Below are positions 24,282-34,005 of a stretch of 64,000 nt of DNA, one piece after another. The notes under the pieces are model-generated. The model was not told the DNA's origin. It was given only the letters and a program-made list of their open reading frames with translations, and did no database searches. Every line of letters begins with the position of its first letter. Within the stretch, counting starts at the first letter, position 1. Origin of the DNA: Croceibacterium_A sp035555595 (GTDB taxonomy: Bacteria > Pseudomonadota > Alphaproteobacteria > Sphingomonadales > Sphingomonadaceae); assembly GCA_035555595.1 (NCBI GenBank), contig DATMGK010000094.1, positions 1 to 64,000 of the forward strand, written 5' to 3'. Made by a program: the position numbers and the translations under genes.

Positions 24282-25292
24282 ATGATTGGATGCCCCAACT
24301 TGTCTCGTCGCAATGTCATTCCGTCTCTTGCCGCGTTACGGGCCTTTGAGGCCTATGGCCGTCTAGGCGGGATGCGGAAGGCGGCGCAGGACATGAACGT
24401 AGATCATGCTGTGGTGAGCCGGCACCTGCGCGCTCTGGAGGAACTTGTAGGGACCGCCCTGATCCATCGGGAGGGTGGCAGCGACCGTTGGTTGACGGAT
24501 GACGGGCGCGCCTATCACACGCGTATTTCCGCGGCCCTGAAAGATATTGGCGATGCTACAGACCTGCTTCAGCGCAAGAACGACCAGCGGCTGCTGGTCT
24601 GGTGCGCGCCCGGTTTCGCCTTTCACTGGCTTGCCCGCCGCCTGCCTGATTTCAAGAAACGCTATCCGGCGATTGATCTCGAACTGCGACCGACAGATAC
24701 CGCGCCGGATTTCACCTCTAATCAGGCGGATGTCGATATCCGTTATGTACGGGGCGGGGGGGCGACAGGTGGAGATGATGTCCGTACCCTCGAAATCGCC
24801 CGGCCCCCTGTCTATGCCGTGGCAAGTCCGGAGTATCTGGCAGGGGTCGCTCCGATCGGGCGGGCCGCCGATCTGCTGGACTGCTGTTTGATACACGAGG
24901 ACAGCACTGAAGAATGGCGTATGTGGCTGGCCGCGCAGGGGCATGTCGTGGAGGAGGACATCCCCGGTCCGCGCGTATGGCACGCCCACCTCGCGCTGGA
25001 TGCAGCTCGCAATGGGCAGGGTATTGCGCTGGCAAGTGAATTGCTGGTGGCAGAGGATATCCATGCCGGTCGACTGGTGAAGGTCTGTGCCACCCGGGAA
25101 CCTTTGGTCGGGGTGGAACTAGGTGGATACTCGGTGTTCGGTCGCGCGGATCGCTGGCATGTGGTGCCGCAAGTCCGGTTGCGTCAGTGGCTTTGCGATA
25201 CAATGGAGGTTTCGGCCAACGGTTCTGTCGCTCCTGTCAGCGCGACTTGGCAACCGAGGTTGAGCGCTGATGGCGGGGCATTGTCAGGTTGA
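24282..25292 (+). CDS. LysR-family transcriptional regulator (GcvA-like)
   Basis: 336 residues from ATG 24282. The winged HTH at about residues 13-70 (RRNVIPSLAALRAFEAYGRL ... DHAVVSRHLRALEE) is followed by a periplasmic-binding-like effector domain with PVYAVASPEYL and the GQGIALASELLV switch region, as in GcvA-type members. It is divergent from gabT. The last codons (GGALSG, stop) are made by an IS6 terminal repeat (25276-25293), so the native C-terminus is lost, though the fold looks complete. Candidate regulator of the 11.8-24 kb block. Confidence 0.82.
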   Translation: MIGCPNLSRRNVIPSLAALRAFEAYGRLGGMRKAAQDMNVDHAVVSRHLRALEELVGTALIHREGGSDRWLTDDGRAYHTRISAALKDIGDATDLLQRKNDQRLLVWCAPGFAFHWLARRLPDFKKRYPAIDLELRPTDTAPDFTSNQADVDIRYVRGGGATGGDDVRTLEIARPPVYAVASPEYLAGVAPIGRAADLLDCCLIHEDSTEEWRMWLAAQGHVVEEDIPGPRVWHAHLALDAARNGQGIALASELLVAEDIHAGRLVKVCATREPLVGVELGGYSVFGRADRWHVVPQVRLRQWLCDTMEVSANGSVAPVSATWQPRLSADGGALSG

Positions 25293-25293
25293 C
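25276..25293 (+). repeat. Solo IS6-type terminal repeat inside the lysR 3' end
   Basis: GGGCATTGTCAGGTTGAC differs by one base from the repeat at 1097-1114. It supplies the lysR stop codon (TGA 25290-25292). No transposase sequence adjoins it. Confidence 0.55.
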
Positions 25294-25356
25294 TGGTCCG
25301 GGACGAGAGGAGCCCGAAATCGCCCATCTCACCTTGTCGGTAGCTGCCCTGCGCCT

Positions 25357-28059
25357 TCAAAATCGATAGCGGAACCCGACGCGCCACTCTCGGGGCTCGT
25401 TCCACAGTTCTGCGACGATGGCCGCATCGAAGTAATTCGTGCGGTAAGCGGCATCAAAGAGGTTATCGACCTGAAGGAAGAAATCGTAGTCTGAACCCGC
25501 CGGACTCAGTTGCGCGGCGAGGTGGGCTATCGTGGCCGGTGGCTCGCGTACTTTGGATGCTTCTGGCGTTCCCCCGGCGCTGTAGGTCACGTTGTAATCA
25601 AGCAGGACCGCGCTGCGCCAGCGGACATCGCCTTCGATGACAATGTGGCCCAACGGGCTGTCCTTGCTCCACTGCGCCACGGCGCGCACCGTCGACCGGG
25701 GCAGCAGCAGCGGGCGCGGCTGGCCGAGACGCAACGAGTTGTCACCGCCTTCGGTTATCTTCGTATAGGTCCAGTCCTGCACGGTGAACGCGGTCTTGAA
25801 CAGAAGCTCTCGCGTTATGGCTAGGCTCAGATCAGCCTCCACACCGTATGACCGGGCATTGGCGCGGTTGCTGAAGGAACTGACGAGCCGGCTATCGACG
25901 ACGGAATAAGTGAAATCCTGAAACTTGCTGTAGCTGCCCAGATAGGCTGCGAGATCGACCCGCAGGCGATTGTCGAACCACCGCGACTTGAACCCCAGTT
26001 CCAGGTTGGTGTTGGTTTCGGGATCGTAGCTGTCAAGATAGGTCTGGCCTTGCAGCGGGCGCAGATTGACGCCGCCGGCCTTGTAGCCGCGGCTCCAGCT
26101 TAAATAGATCATTTGATCGGCTGCGGGCCTGTGGGACAGGCTGAACGCCCATGTCGGCACTATCCAGTGGAGCTTGCGCGTGATGGTATCGCCGGGCTCG
26201 TCGAGAGTATAGCCGAGGTAACTTGCGTCCTTGGCTTCGTAGCCCAGCCGCAGACCAGTGGACAGTTCCCAATCCGGCGCGGGTGAATAGGCCAACTGGC
26301 CATAGAGCGCGGCGTTGGCGCTGGTCACCTGCCGGTAGGAGTAGATCGGGGCATACAGCTGCAGTTCCCTGGCGCGCTGGACTGCCTCCGGCGCGTTTTC
26401 CTCTGAACCGCCGAGGCAGTTGGCGAGATTGATTGAGGGATCGGGGTTGGGGCAGGCAAGGCCCGCATATCCGGGCGCCGGGATGGAATGCGGCGCTGCC
26501 TGGCTCAGGATTTCCATCGCTCCGATCGGGAGGCCCGCGATGTGATGATCGTTGGCCGCCTCCCTGAACAGAAACAGACCGGCTGTGTAATGCAAATCCG
26601 GCAGGGCATTGCCGAGTATCCTGAATTCCTGACTGAGCTGGGATTGTCGGGCGAATGGAACCGAGGCCACCCACAAGTTGGCCGGGCTGCGATCGTAGTC
26701 CGCACCCCATGCGGATGAGACATGGCGCAACCCGGTGATCGATTTCCAAAGCGCTCCGCCCACACTTCCGTCGAGGGTGAGGTTGAGGCCCCAGTGATCG
26801 ACATTGCTTTGCAGGCCGGTTGTGGAACGGGTGGTTCGCATGGGCGAAATGTAGTTTTCGTCGAGCGGCGCCTCACCCACCTGGGGCGCAACCACCCGGT
26901 TCCAGAACTCGATCTTGGAGGGCACGCGCTGTTCAGGATCGTTCGCGGCATTGACGCCTGACAGGTTGTATTGAACACCCAGTTCCCGCTGCCTGTAGTA
27001 GTCGCCTGAGAGAAGCACTTGCGTGCCTGAGGGCGTATCCAGGCGGTAGGCGAGCCTTACGCTCTGCCGATCGATGTTTCCGGCGTCGTCGCCTTGCTCC
27101 AGGTTCAGGATATAGCCATTCTGGCGACGGGCCTTGGCGGCCACGCGGATCGCCGAGTTCGAGCTGAGCGGTATGTTGAAGTGGCTCGCCAGATCGGCGC
27201 GATTGCGCGATCCCATCCAGAGTTCGGCGCTCGCCTCGTTCTCGAGAGCCGGAACATTGGAGATAACGTTGATCGTTCCCGCTTCGCTGTTGCGACCATA
27301 GAGCGTCCCCTGTGGTCCACGGAGCACTTCGATGCGATCGGTATCGACTGTATCGAGCGCGTTTCCGAAGATGCGGCCGAGGTAAACGCCATCAAGATAG
27401 ACCCCGACCCCCGGATCGTTCGAGAGCAGGAAATCGTCCTGCCCGACATTCCGGACAAAGATGCCCGCGACACCTCCGTTGCCGTCGATGATGGAAACAC
27501 CGGGGACGAGACCGTCGAGGCCAGTCAGGTTCTCGACCCCGGCGCGCGCCAGTTCCTCACCCGTGAATTGGGTGACGGCGATCGGCGTCGACTGGGCCGA
27601 TTCGCTGAAATGACGGGCCGTGACAAAAATCTCGGTAAGCTCGGGAGGGGGCGCCGGAGCCGGAGCGGGCGCCTGCACGCGATTTTCCTGCGCACTGCGA
27701 TCCCGGGCGACCCTCGTGACTCGCGGGCCGGCTTCGATGACGAACGTTCGGGGGGCCACCTGCCGGGCGACAAGCCCGCTCCCGCGCAGCACGATGCCCA
27801 GAGCTTCCTTCACGCTGTGACGTCCGGATAGCGGCTGGCTCGTTCGACCTGTCGTGTCGCTTTGCCGGAAGAGCACCTGATTGCCAGAGGCGTGGGCAAG
27901 CGCGCGCAAGGCTACGTCCAGCGATTGCCGGGGAAGTGTGAGAGCTTGTTCGTCTGCCGCGCGGGCCGGTGCTGATGGCGTGACGGCTAGCGCGATGACC
28001 GAAAGCCCTGATCCGATTGCAAACGCAAAGCGTAGCCAACTCTGCGAATGCACCTTCAC
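25357..28059 (-). CDS. TonB-dependent receptor with N-terminal STN signalling domain
   Basis: 900 residues. The signal peptide ends PARAAD. The STN (secretin/TonB short N-terminal) domain at about residues 36-108 (LPRQSLDVALRALAHASGNQ) is followed by a proline-rich linker, plug (IEVLRGPQGTLYGRNSEAG) and barrel ending FRYRF. STN receptors pass ligand signals to a FecR-type anti-sigma factor. Third gene of the sigma-FecR-receptor operon, 7 bp after fecR. The ligand could be an iron chelate or another nutrient; nothing here decides. Confidence 0.9.
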   Translation of the reverse strand: MKVHSQSWLRFAFAIGSGLSVIALAVTPSAPARAADEQALTLPRQSLDVALRALAHASGNQVLFRQSDTTGRTSQPLSGRHSVKEALGIVLRGSGLVARQVAPRTFVIEAGPRVTRVARDRSAQENRVQAPAPAPAPPPELTEIFVTARHFSESAQSTPIAVTQFTGEELARAGVENLTGLDGLVPGVSIIDGNGGVAGIFVRNVGQDDFLLSNDPGVGVYLDGVYLGRIFGNALDTVDTDRIEVLRGPQGTLYGRNSEAGTINVISNVPALENEASAELWMGSRNRADLASHFNIPLSSNSAIRVAAKARRQNGYILNLEQGDDAGNIDRQSVRLAYRLDTPSGTQVLLSGDYYRQRELGVQYNLSGVNAANDPEQRVPSKIEFWNRVVAPQVGEAPLDENYISPMRTTRSTTGLQSNVDHWGLNLTLDGSVGGALWKSITGLRHVSSAWGADYDRSPANLWVASVPFARQSQLSQEFRILGNALPDLHYTAGLFLFREAANDHHIAGLPIGAMEILSQAAPHSIPAPGYAGLACPNPDPSINLANCLGGSEENAPEAVQRARELQLYAPIYSYRQVTSANAALYGQLAYSPAPDWELSTGLRLGYEAKDASYLGYTLDEPGDTITRKLHWIVPTWAFSLSHRPAADQMIYLSWSRGYKAGGVNLRPLQGQTYLDSYDPETNTNLELGFKSRWFDNRLRVDLAAYLGSYSKFQDFTYSVVDSRLVSSFSNRANARSYGVEADLSLAITRELLFKTAFTVQDWTYTKITEGGDNSLRLGQPRPLLLPRSTVRAVAQWSKDSPLGHIVIEGDVRWRSAVLLDYNVTYSAGGTPEASKVREPPATIAHLAAQLSPAGSDYDFFLQVDNLFDAAYRTNYFDAAIVAELWNEPREWRVGFRYRF

Positions 28060-28066
28060 CCCGACA

Positions 28067-29059
28067 CTAGGGAGTGGCTGGAACGAGGCGAACCGTGGTG
28101 CCGGATCGCTCGGCGCGGAGGTTTAGAAGTTCGCACGCGGCGGCAATGAACTCTTCGGTTTCACCGGCCTTGAAGATGCCGCTGACCCTCTCGCCTTCGA
28201 GCCCCGGCGCCAGAACGATCTGCAGCGTCGAATAGCGGTTCACCCGCTCGATGGTGACGGGGAGGGACTCGTTGTCGAAATTCAGAACGCCTCCGGTCCA
28301 CGAAAGGTCGCTCCCGCCGGTTGCGATAATCGGTGTGCTGCCATCGTCCTGCGCGATGAACATGTCTCCGGAGTTTTGCAGTCGATAGCGTTTTACGCCG
28401 CCTGTTGCCCCGTTGTCGACGACATCAACCGAACCGGATACGAGGTTGGCCCGAATCTGATCGTGCAGGCGTTCAACGCTGAACGAGGTTCCCACCGCCA
28501 CGACCACTGTGTCGCCGGCATGGACGGAGAACGGGCGATCCGGATCGTGCGCGACTTCGAACAAGGCCCGACCGCCATCCAGCCACACAGTTCGCGAGGA
28601 ACCATCGCTGGCATATCGCACGCGCGTGGCCCCATCCAGCGCAACCTGCGAGCCATCATCCAATTTGACCAGCGATCCGCGCCCGATGTCTGTTTCATGG
28701 ACGCTCGACCGCCCGGACACATAGGTATAGCCACCAGCAGCCAGCAGACCCGCCACGGTTGCCGCGATCAGCGCGCGTCGACGGTCGAAGAGCGGCGCTT
28801 CGACAGGTGCGTCCAGCCCTTCTTCTAGCTCTTCGGTGGTGTCGTCGGAACGCGGTTCGGCAAGCGAAGGCTCGAAACCTTCCAGTTGCCGCCAGGTTCG
28901 TGCCATCGAGTCAAAGGCGTGGCGATGGGCGTCGTCGTCGGCGATCCACTGTTGGAAGGCCTCGGAGTCGAAAGATTCCGACGAATGCCCGAATATCCGC
29001 GCGCACCAAATTGCCGCGTCCTCGTCGATCTGGTCTTGCGGGGACAAGTCAGGTTCCAT
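28067..29059 (-). CDS. FecR-family anti-sigma/regulatory protein
   Basis: 330 residues. The N-terminal cytoplasmic FecR segment (AAIWCARIFG ... FQQWIADDDAHRHAF) is followed by one membrane helix at about 96-113 and a periplasmic FecR domain (LVKLDDGSQVALDGATRVRY, PFSVHAGDTVVVAVGTSFSV). It holds or activates the sigma factor according to the state of the receptor's STN domain. Its start overlaps the sigma-factor stop (TGATG). Confidence 0.9.
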   Translation of the reverse strand: MEPDLSPQDQIDEDAAIWCARIFGHSSESFDSEAFQQWIADDDAHRHAFDSMARTWRQLEGFEPSLAEPRSDDTTEELEEGLDAPVEAPLFDRRRALIAATVAGLLAAGGYTYVSGRSSVHETDIGRGSLVKLDDGSQVALDGATRVRYASDGSSRTVWLDGGRALFEVAHDPDRPFSVHAGDTVVVAVGTSFSVERLHDQIRANLVSGSVDVVDNGATGGVKRYRLQNSGDMFIAQDDGSTPIIATGGSDLSWTGGVLNFDNESLPVTIERVNRYSTLQIVLAPGLEGERVSGIFKAGETEEFIAAACELLNLRAERSGTTVRLVPATP

Positions 29060-29568
29060 CAGTTGTTGAGCCGCTTGTTCAAATGAACCAGTGCGCGGGC
29101 GACATGCTTCTCGACCGCGCTTACGGAGATTCCGAACCTGTCGGCAATCTCCCTCTGGCTTATCCCCTCAAATCGATACAGCGTGAATATTTCCCTGCTG
29201 CGTACGCTAATCTCACCCAGAGCGGCTGACGCCTTCTCAACCTCGCTCCTCGATATGGCTATGCGTTCCGGCGTGAGGAGGTCACTCCGGACGCCGTCCA
29301 CCTGTTCCGAGCTTGCCCGGAAGCGAGCTCTCACCGCGTTTCGCCGGTGGCGATCCTTGAGCAGGTTCGACGCCACGGTGAAGATGTAGGCATTTGCGTC
29401 GCGCGGTTCGATCTCCTCGGCCGTATCGAGAAGCCTGACGAACACGTCCTGAACCAGATCCTCTGCTTCCGAATAACTTTCGGTGCGTCGCAGAAAATAG
29501 GCCAGGAGGACGCCGCGATAGCGCCCGTTCAGCCCTTCCTGAGCGTTCTTTGCCGGAGATGTCTCCAT
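29059..29568 (-). CDS. FecI-like ECF RNA polymerase sigma factor
   Basis: 169 residues from ATG 29568; longer in-frame starts exist, but the family's N-terminus begins here. Sigma region 2 is at about 15-80 (SEAEDLVQDVFVRLL) and region 4 at about 112-165 with the HTH GISQREIADRFGISVSAVEKH. It is the first gene of the sigma-FecR-receptor operon and probably activates the receptor gene in response to ligand. Confidence 0.88.
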   Translation of the reverse strand: METSPAKNAQEGLNGRYRGVLLAYFLRRTESYSEAEDLVQDVFVRLLDTAEEIEPRDANAYIFTVASNLLKDRHRRNAVRARFRASSEQVDGVRSDLLTPERIAISRSEVEKASAALGEISVRSREIFTLYRFEGISQREIADRFGISVSAVEKHVARALVHLNKRLNN

Positions 29569-30044
29569 CTTGTCAGATACCTCGGCAAGGACCGTTCCGC
29601 GACCAGCCTGTCGCTCTGTCGGCGATGACTCGCAAGGTGGGTTTGGTCGGATGCGAGCCATGCCTGGCGTTATCAGAGATATGGCTAACGCGCGCAAGTG
29701 GCTCCCGTTTGAGGCTCCGCACGCCGCAAACGCCGTCACAGATATTCAGCTCATTTTTTTAGTGAGGATGTCCATCCCTCGCGCGTCCTAGTTCTCGCAG
29801 GCGCCATACGAGCGTCGACGAGGGACAGGTGTGGGGAAAGCTATGCAAGCCCGGTCAAGAACCGCCGGGTCCGCGACGGCGAAGGCTGGCGGACCGGAAG
29901 TGTCGCCATGCGCACGTTGGTCTGACGCGAGCTCTATTCAAGAACATTACGTCATCTTGAAGCAAACTTACTTTTTCAAGCAATAAAAATACTTAGAATA
30001 GAATTTTATTCCAAATAACCGAGGTAAGTCAAAGGGAATGGGAA
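29569..30044. other. Divergent intergenic region, sigma-factor and TonB receptor promoters
   Basis: 476 bp without a supported gene. The first 200 bp could encode an N-terminal extension of the sigma factor but look non-coding. From 29940 the DNA turns AT-rich, with an imperfect palindrome GAATA-GAATTT-TATTC at 29996-30011, 34 bp before the receptor ATG, a possible operator or promoter element. No tRNA or terminator was seen. Confidence 0.4.
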
Positions 30045-33000
30045 ATGCTTAGAGAGATGAGGACCATGTTTAGCGGTGGCGTGGCGGTAGCGGCCATTGC
30101 CGTTTCGATGGTGGCGCTGAATGCGCCCGCGCATGCGCAGGAGGCTGCCTCTGCAAGCCGGCCAGCGGAAAGCGAGGCTGAAGGGCCGGCGATTATCGTC
30201 ACGGGTTCGCGCATCGTGCGGCAGGACTATGTCGCCAGTAGCCCTTTGGTGACCATCGGGCAGGAACAGTTCGTCACCCAGGCGGGCACCACCGTTGAGA
30301 CCGTGCTGAACAAGCTGCCGCAGTTTTCCGCGGCTGGCACTGCGTCCACGGCCAGCAGCTCCGGCGGTTCAGCCACGGGCGCCGACAAGGCGCTGGGGGC
30401 CGCGACGCTCGATTTGCGCGGCCTTGGCACCAACCGGACACTCGTTCTCGTCAACGGGCGGCGCGCGCAGCCGGTCAACGCGATGCTGGTGGTAGATACC
30501 AACACCATTCCCATTTCCGCGCTCAGGAACGTCGAAGTGATCACCGGCGGCGCGGCTTCCACTTACGGCGCCGACGCCATCGCCGGCGTGGTCAACTTCC
30601 TGCTGAAGGACGACTACGAAGGGTTCGAGATCAATAGCCACCTGGGCATCTCGGAGCACGGTGATGGCGAGCAGTATCAGGTAAGCGCGCTGCTGGGCGG
30701 CAACTTCGCCGACGATCGCGGCAACGTGATGATCAGCGCCAACTGGTCCGATCGGGCCGAAACTTACCAGCGCAACCGTGGCTTCTACACCGACGCCTGG
30801 AAAGACCCCAACACGCCGGGCACCGGCAATGGCGTTCCGATCACGACCGTCACCCTGGCCGGTGTGAACTACAGCATCAATCCGGACGGTTCGCTGTTCA
30901 GGGCGGACGATGTTCTGAACCCTGCCGCGCCCTATACCGGCCCTCTTGGCGACTTGGCCGGCGGGGCGGGTATCAAGCTCAGTTCTGCCCTTTCGCCCAC
31001 GGGCAAGCGGACCCTGACCTACAACTACCACGACGCCTGGGCCACGCTTCCCCTGACGCGGTGGTCGATCTTCGCGTCGGGTCATTATGACGTTACCGAC
31101 GACATCACGTTCTATGTCGACGGCAACTACAACCATACCAAGGCGGTGGTGCAGAGCGTCGCCGGCCAGGGTGGCAGCGGCTTCTGGAACGTCAACGTTC
31201 CCTACAACGCGGCGAACGACGATCCGGATTCGCCGACTTTCGGCGCAGACACCTCCAACTGGCACCCGGTCAGCGCCCAGCTTGCCGACGCGCTCAACGC
31301 GTTGTCTCCCGTACCGACCACCTGGGCCCTTACCCGAGGGTACAATTTCGCCGGTCGGATCGTGAACAACATCAACACCGACGTATATCAGGTGACCGCG
31401 GGCCTGAAGGGCAAAGTCGGCGTGAAAGACTGGACGTGGGATATCTATGGCTCCCACGGAGGTACCAGTATCCTGTCGCAGCAGCCGACCGGCGCGATCT
31501 CGCTGGCCAACATGCAGCAGATCGTCAACGGAACGGTGGCGGGCGGCGCGCTCTCGCCGACAGTGAACGGGCCGTACGGCCAGAACTGGAGCAGCGGCGC
31601 GCTGTTCAACCCCAAGACTTGCTCCAGCGGCATTCCGATCTTCGATGCCAACGGCAATGTCGCATCGCCGCAAGGTGGCAGCTCGCTGGATGCCATGACG
31701 CTGTCGCAGGACTGTCTGGATTACATCACGCTGGAACTGAACTCTGCCACGCGGGTCACGCAGAACATTGGCGAGCTTAACCTGCAGGGCGCGTTGTTCG
31801 ACAACTGGGCGGGTGAAATACGGTTCGCCGCTGGTGCGTCGTATCGCAGCAACAAGTTCTCCTATGTGCCTGATTCCGGCATTAGCGGTGAACAGCCCGG
31901 CCTCGGCGTGATCGGCCAGATCGTGCTGCCCAACCAGGTTGAAGGCGAAACCATCGCCAAGGAAGCCTATGGCGAACTGTTGGTCCCGGTGTTGAAGGAT
32001 CTGCCGCTGATCCAGCAGCTGAACCTCGAACTTGGTGCCCGTTATTCGAGCTATAACTACGGCGGCAGTTCCACCACGTTCAAGGTTATGGCCGACTGGA
32101 CGGTAACCGACTTCCTGCGTCTTCGCGGAGGTTTCCAGCGCGCCAACCGCGCGCCGAACGTCTACGAACTGTTCGCGCCGCTGTCGGCAGGCATCGCATC
32201 GTCGCATGACGCCTGCACCAACCTGAGCAACGGTCTGACGCCTGAGTATGGCAACCTGGAAAGCAATCCCAACCAGGTGAACGTGCAGGTCGCCTGCCAG
32301 ACACTGATGATCCGCAGCGGCGCCTATCCCTATGTCACGCTGGCGGACGATCCCACCGCAGTGGCGGAGCCGACGGCCGGCTATCCCGCCATCGACCTGA
32401 CCCGCATGAGCAACTTCAGGTTCGCGCTGACTCCCTACGGCACCGGCTATGGCTTCAGTGTCGGCCTGAACCAGGGCAACACGGGCCTCAAGTCCGAAAG
32501 CGCGGACACCATCACGATCGGCGCGGTCATCCGCTCTCCGTTCGAGGCGGCGGCGCTCAGGCGGCTGAACATCACGGCCGACTACTATTCCATCAAGCTG
32601 AGCGATGCGATTGGCCTGCCGACCGGCGACGAAGTCTACAGCCAGTGCTTTGATCCTGCCAACAACCCGCTGATGTCTTCAGCGGCGGGAAGCCTGACAG
32701 GTGATGAGCTGCTGGCGGGCAACCCCTATTGCGCCTACATCCAGCGCTATCCCTTCAATGACGACGGTATCCGCGGCGCAGTGGGCAGCGGCGCTGATCG
32801 CACCTTCATCGCGCCGTTCGTGAACAAGGGTAAGCTCGAAACCTCGGGTATCGACGCGACCTTCGACTGGACGGCCGATCTGGAAGATCTGGGGCTCGGA
32901 GTCCCCGGAGCGATCAACCTGAACGTGTCGGGCAACCTGCTGTTGTCTTACAAGCAGCAGTCGATCGCCGGTGGCGCGGTGCTGGATCTCAAGGGCACGG

Positions 33001-33338
33001 CGCAGAACCTGGCCTTCGATTACAAGGTGTACACGACCGTCAGCTATCTGTCGGATGGTGTATCGATGGGCGTGCGCTGGTTCCACCTGCCTTCGATCGA
33101 CCCTGCTCCCACCGCGGCGCCGGGTACGACGGGTGCCAAGGCTCACGATGAACTCAGCCTTTTCGCTACCTACAAGCTGACGGACTCGGTCGAAGTCGGT
33201 GCGGGTATCGAGAACCTCCTGAACGCGCGCCCGGAAATATTCGGCGCGACGTCAACCAACTCCAACAGTGGGGTCACGCTGACCCCCTACGACGTGGTTG
33301 GCCGCTCGTTCTACCTGAACGCCAAGGTACGTCTCTGA
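30045..33338 (+). CDS. Large TonB-dependent receptor (1097 aa)
   Basis: The signal peptide ends NAPAHAQE; the TonB-box region IIVTGSRIVRQDYVASSPL is typical of sphingomonad receptors of the TGSRI class. The plug has LGTNRTLVLVNGRRAQPV and VITGGAASTYGADAIAGVVNFLL, and a long barrel ends NAKVRL. At 1097 residues it is larger than classic siderophore receptors and resembles receptors for bulky organic ligands. GGGAA precedes ATG 30045. It heads a run of four secreted-protein genes on the same strand; joint use of one substrate is inferred. Confidence 0.9.
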   Translation: MLREMRTMFSGGVAVAAIAVSMVALNAPAHAQEAASASRPAESEAEGPAIIVTGSRIVRQDYVASSPLVTIGQEQFVTQAGTTVETVLNKLPQFSAAGTASTASSSGGSATGADKALGAATLDLRGLGTNRTLVLVNGRRAQPVNAMLVVDTNTIPISALRNVEVITGGAASTYGADAIAGVVNFLLKDDYEGFEINSHLGISEHGDGEQYQVSALLGGNFADDRGNVMISANWSDRAETYQRNRGFYTDAWKDPNTPGTGNGVPITTVTLAGVNYSINPDGSLFRADDVLNPAAPYTGPLGDLAGGAGIKLSSALSPTGKRTLTYNYHDAWATLPLTRWSIFASGHYDVTDDITFYVDGNYNHTKAVVQSVAGQGGSGFWNVNVPYNAANDDPDSPTFGADTSNWHPVSAQLADALNALSPVPTTWALTRGYNFAGRIVNNINTDVYQVTAGLKGKVGVKDWTWDIYGSHGGTSILSQQPTGAISLANMQQIVNGTVAGGALSPTVNGPYGQNWSSGALFNPKTCSSGIPIFDANGNVASPQGGSSLDAMTLSQDCLDYITLELNSATRVTQNIGELNLQGALFDNWAGEIRFAAGASYRSNKFSYVPDSGISGEQPGLGVIGQIVLPNQVEGETIAKEAYGELLVPVLKDLPLIQQLNLELGARYSSYNYGGSSTTFKVMADWTVTDFLRLRGGFQRANRAPNVYELFAPLSAGIASSHDACTNLSNGLTPEYGNLESNPNQVNVQVACQTLMIRSGAYPYVTLADDPTAVAEPTAGYPAIDLTRMSNFRFALTPYGTGYGFSVGLNQGNTGLKSESADTITIGAVIRSPFEAAALRRLNITADYYSIKLSDAIGLPTGDEVYSQCFDPANNPLMSSAAGSLTGDELLAGNPYCAYIQRYPFNDDGIRGAVGSGADRTFIAPFVNKGKLETSGIDATFDWTADLEDLGLGVPGAINLNVSGNLLLSYKQQSIAGGAVLDLKGTAQNLAFDYKVYTTVSYLSDGVSMGVRWFHLPSIDPAPTAAPGTTGAKAHDELSLFATYKLTDSVEVGAGIENLLNARPEIFGATSTNSNSGVTLTPYDVVGRSFYLNAKVRL

Positions 33339-33423
33339 GCTCTCCCCAGCCTTGCGCGGCATCCCCACGGATGCCGCGCAAGGCGACCGGACCCGGAAGA
33401 GGCAAGTGGATGAGGATCGACTA

Positions 33424-34005
33424 ATGACATTTGGAAGAAAAGAGGCCCGCAACACGTTGGGCGCAGTGCTGATGACCCTGGCAGCCGTTTCGTTTCCGGC
33501 TGCGAACGCTCAGGCCGGCGAAGCGGAAGTCGTGCAGACGTTGACGGATCGCATGGCGATCAACGATCTGCTGGTCGATTACTACGGCCAGATCGGCACC
33601 GATAATCACGATTTCAGCGCCTTCTTCGTCCCCGAGGCGAAGCTGGAGGTCAACGGCTGGCTGGTGAACGGCTACGACGAAATCCAGGCGCTCTACGACG
33701 CAGCCGCCGGTGGTGCTGGCACCACTATGGGTGACACGACACGCGAACCGCCCATCCCGCGCGGCCGTTTCGACATGATGTTTTCGAACCTCAAGATCAC
33801 CGTCGAAGGCGATACCGCCGTTGCCACGATGTATTGGTACAGCATGGCCGCAGAGCGGCTCGTGTTCCCGCCTGCGGTAACCGAATACGGCCGGGAGCGG
33901 ACCCAGTTGGTCAAGCGCGACGGCGCGTGGCGCATCATCGATCGCCGGGTCATCAGCGACGGCGGGATGCCTGACGGCCAGCTTGGGAGATACAAGCCAT
34001 GGTGA
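33424..34005 (+). CDS. Secreted SnoaL/NTF2-like protein
   Basis: 193 residues with a signal peptide (MTLAAVSFPAANAQA). DRMAINDLLVDYYGQIGTDN followed by FFVPEAKLEVNGW and the end YGRERTQLVKRDGAWRIIDRRV is the SnoaL-like cone-barrel pattern used by small isomerases, dehydratases and ring-modifying enzymes. It follows the receptor gene by 85 bp and overlaps the next gene (ATGGTGA). Related to the lipoprotein at 36377. Its catalytic status and substrate are unknown. Confidence 0.7.
   Translation: MTFGRKEARNTLGAVLMTLAAVSFPAANAQAGEAEVVQTLTDRMAINDLLVDYYGQIGTDNHDFSAFFVPEAKLEVNGWLVNGYDEIQALYDAAAGGAGTTMGDTTREPPIPRGRFDMMFSNLKITVEGDTAVATMYWYSMAAERLVFPPAVTEYGRERTQLVKRDGAWRIIDRRVISDGGMPDGQLGRYKPW

Noticed and set aside
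30369..32207. Long open frame antisense to the TonB receptor
   Set aside because: A codon-bias shadow of the receptor gene, without recognisable protein features.
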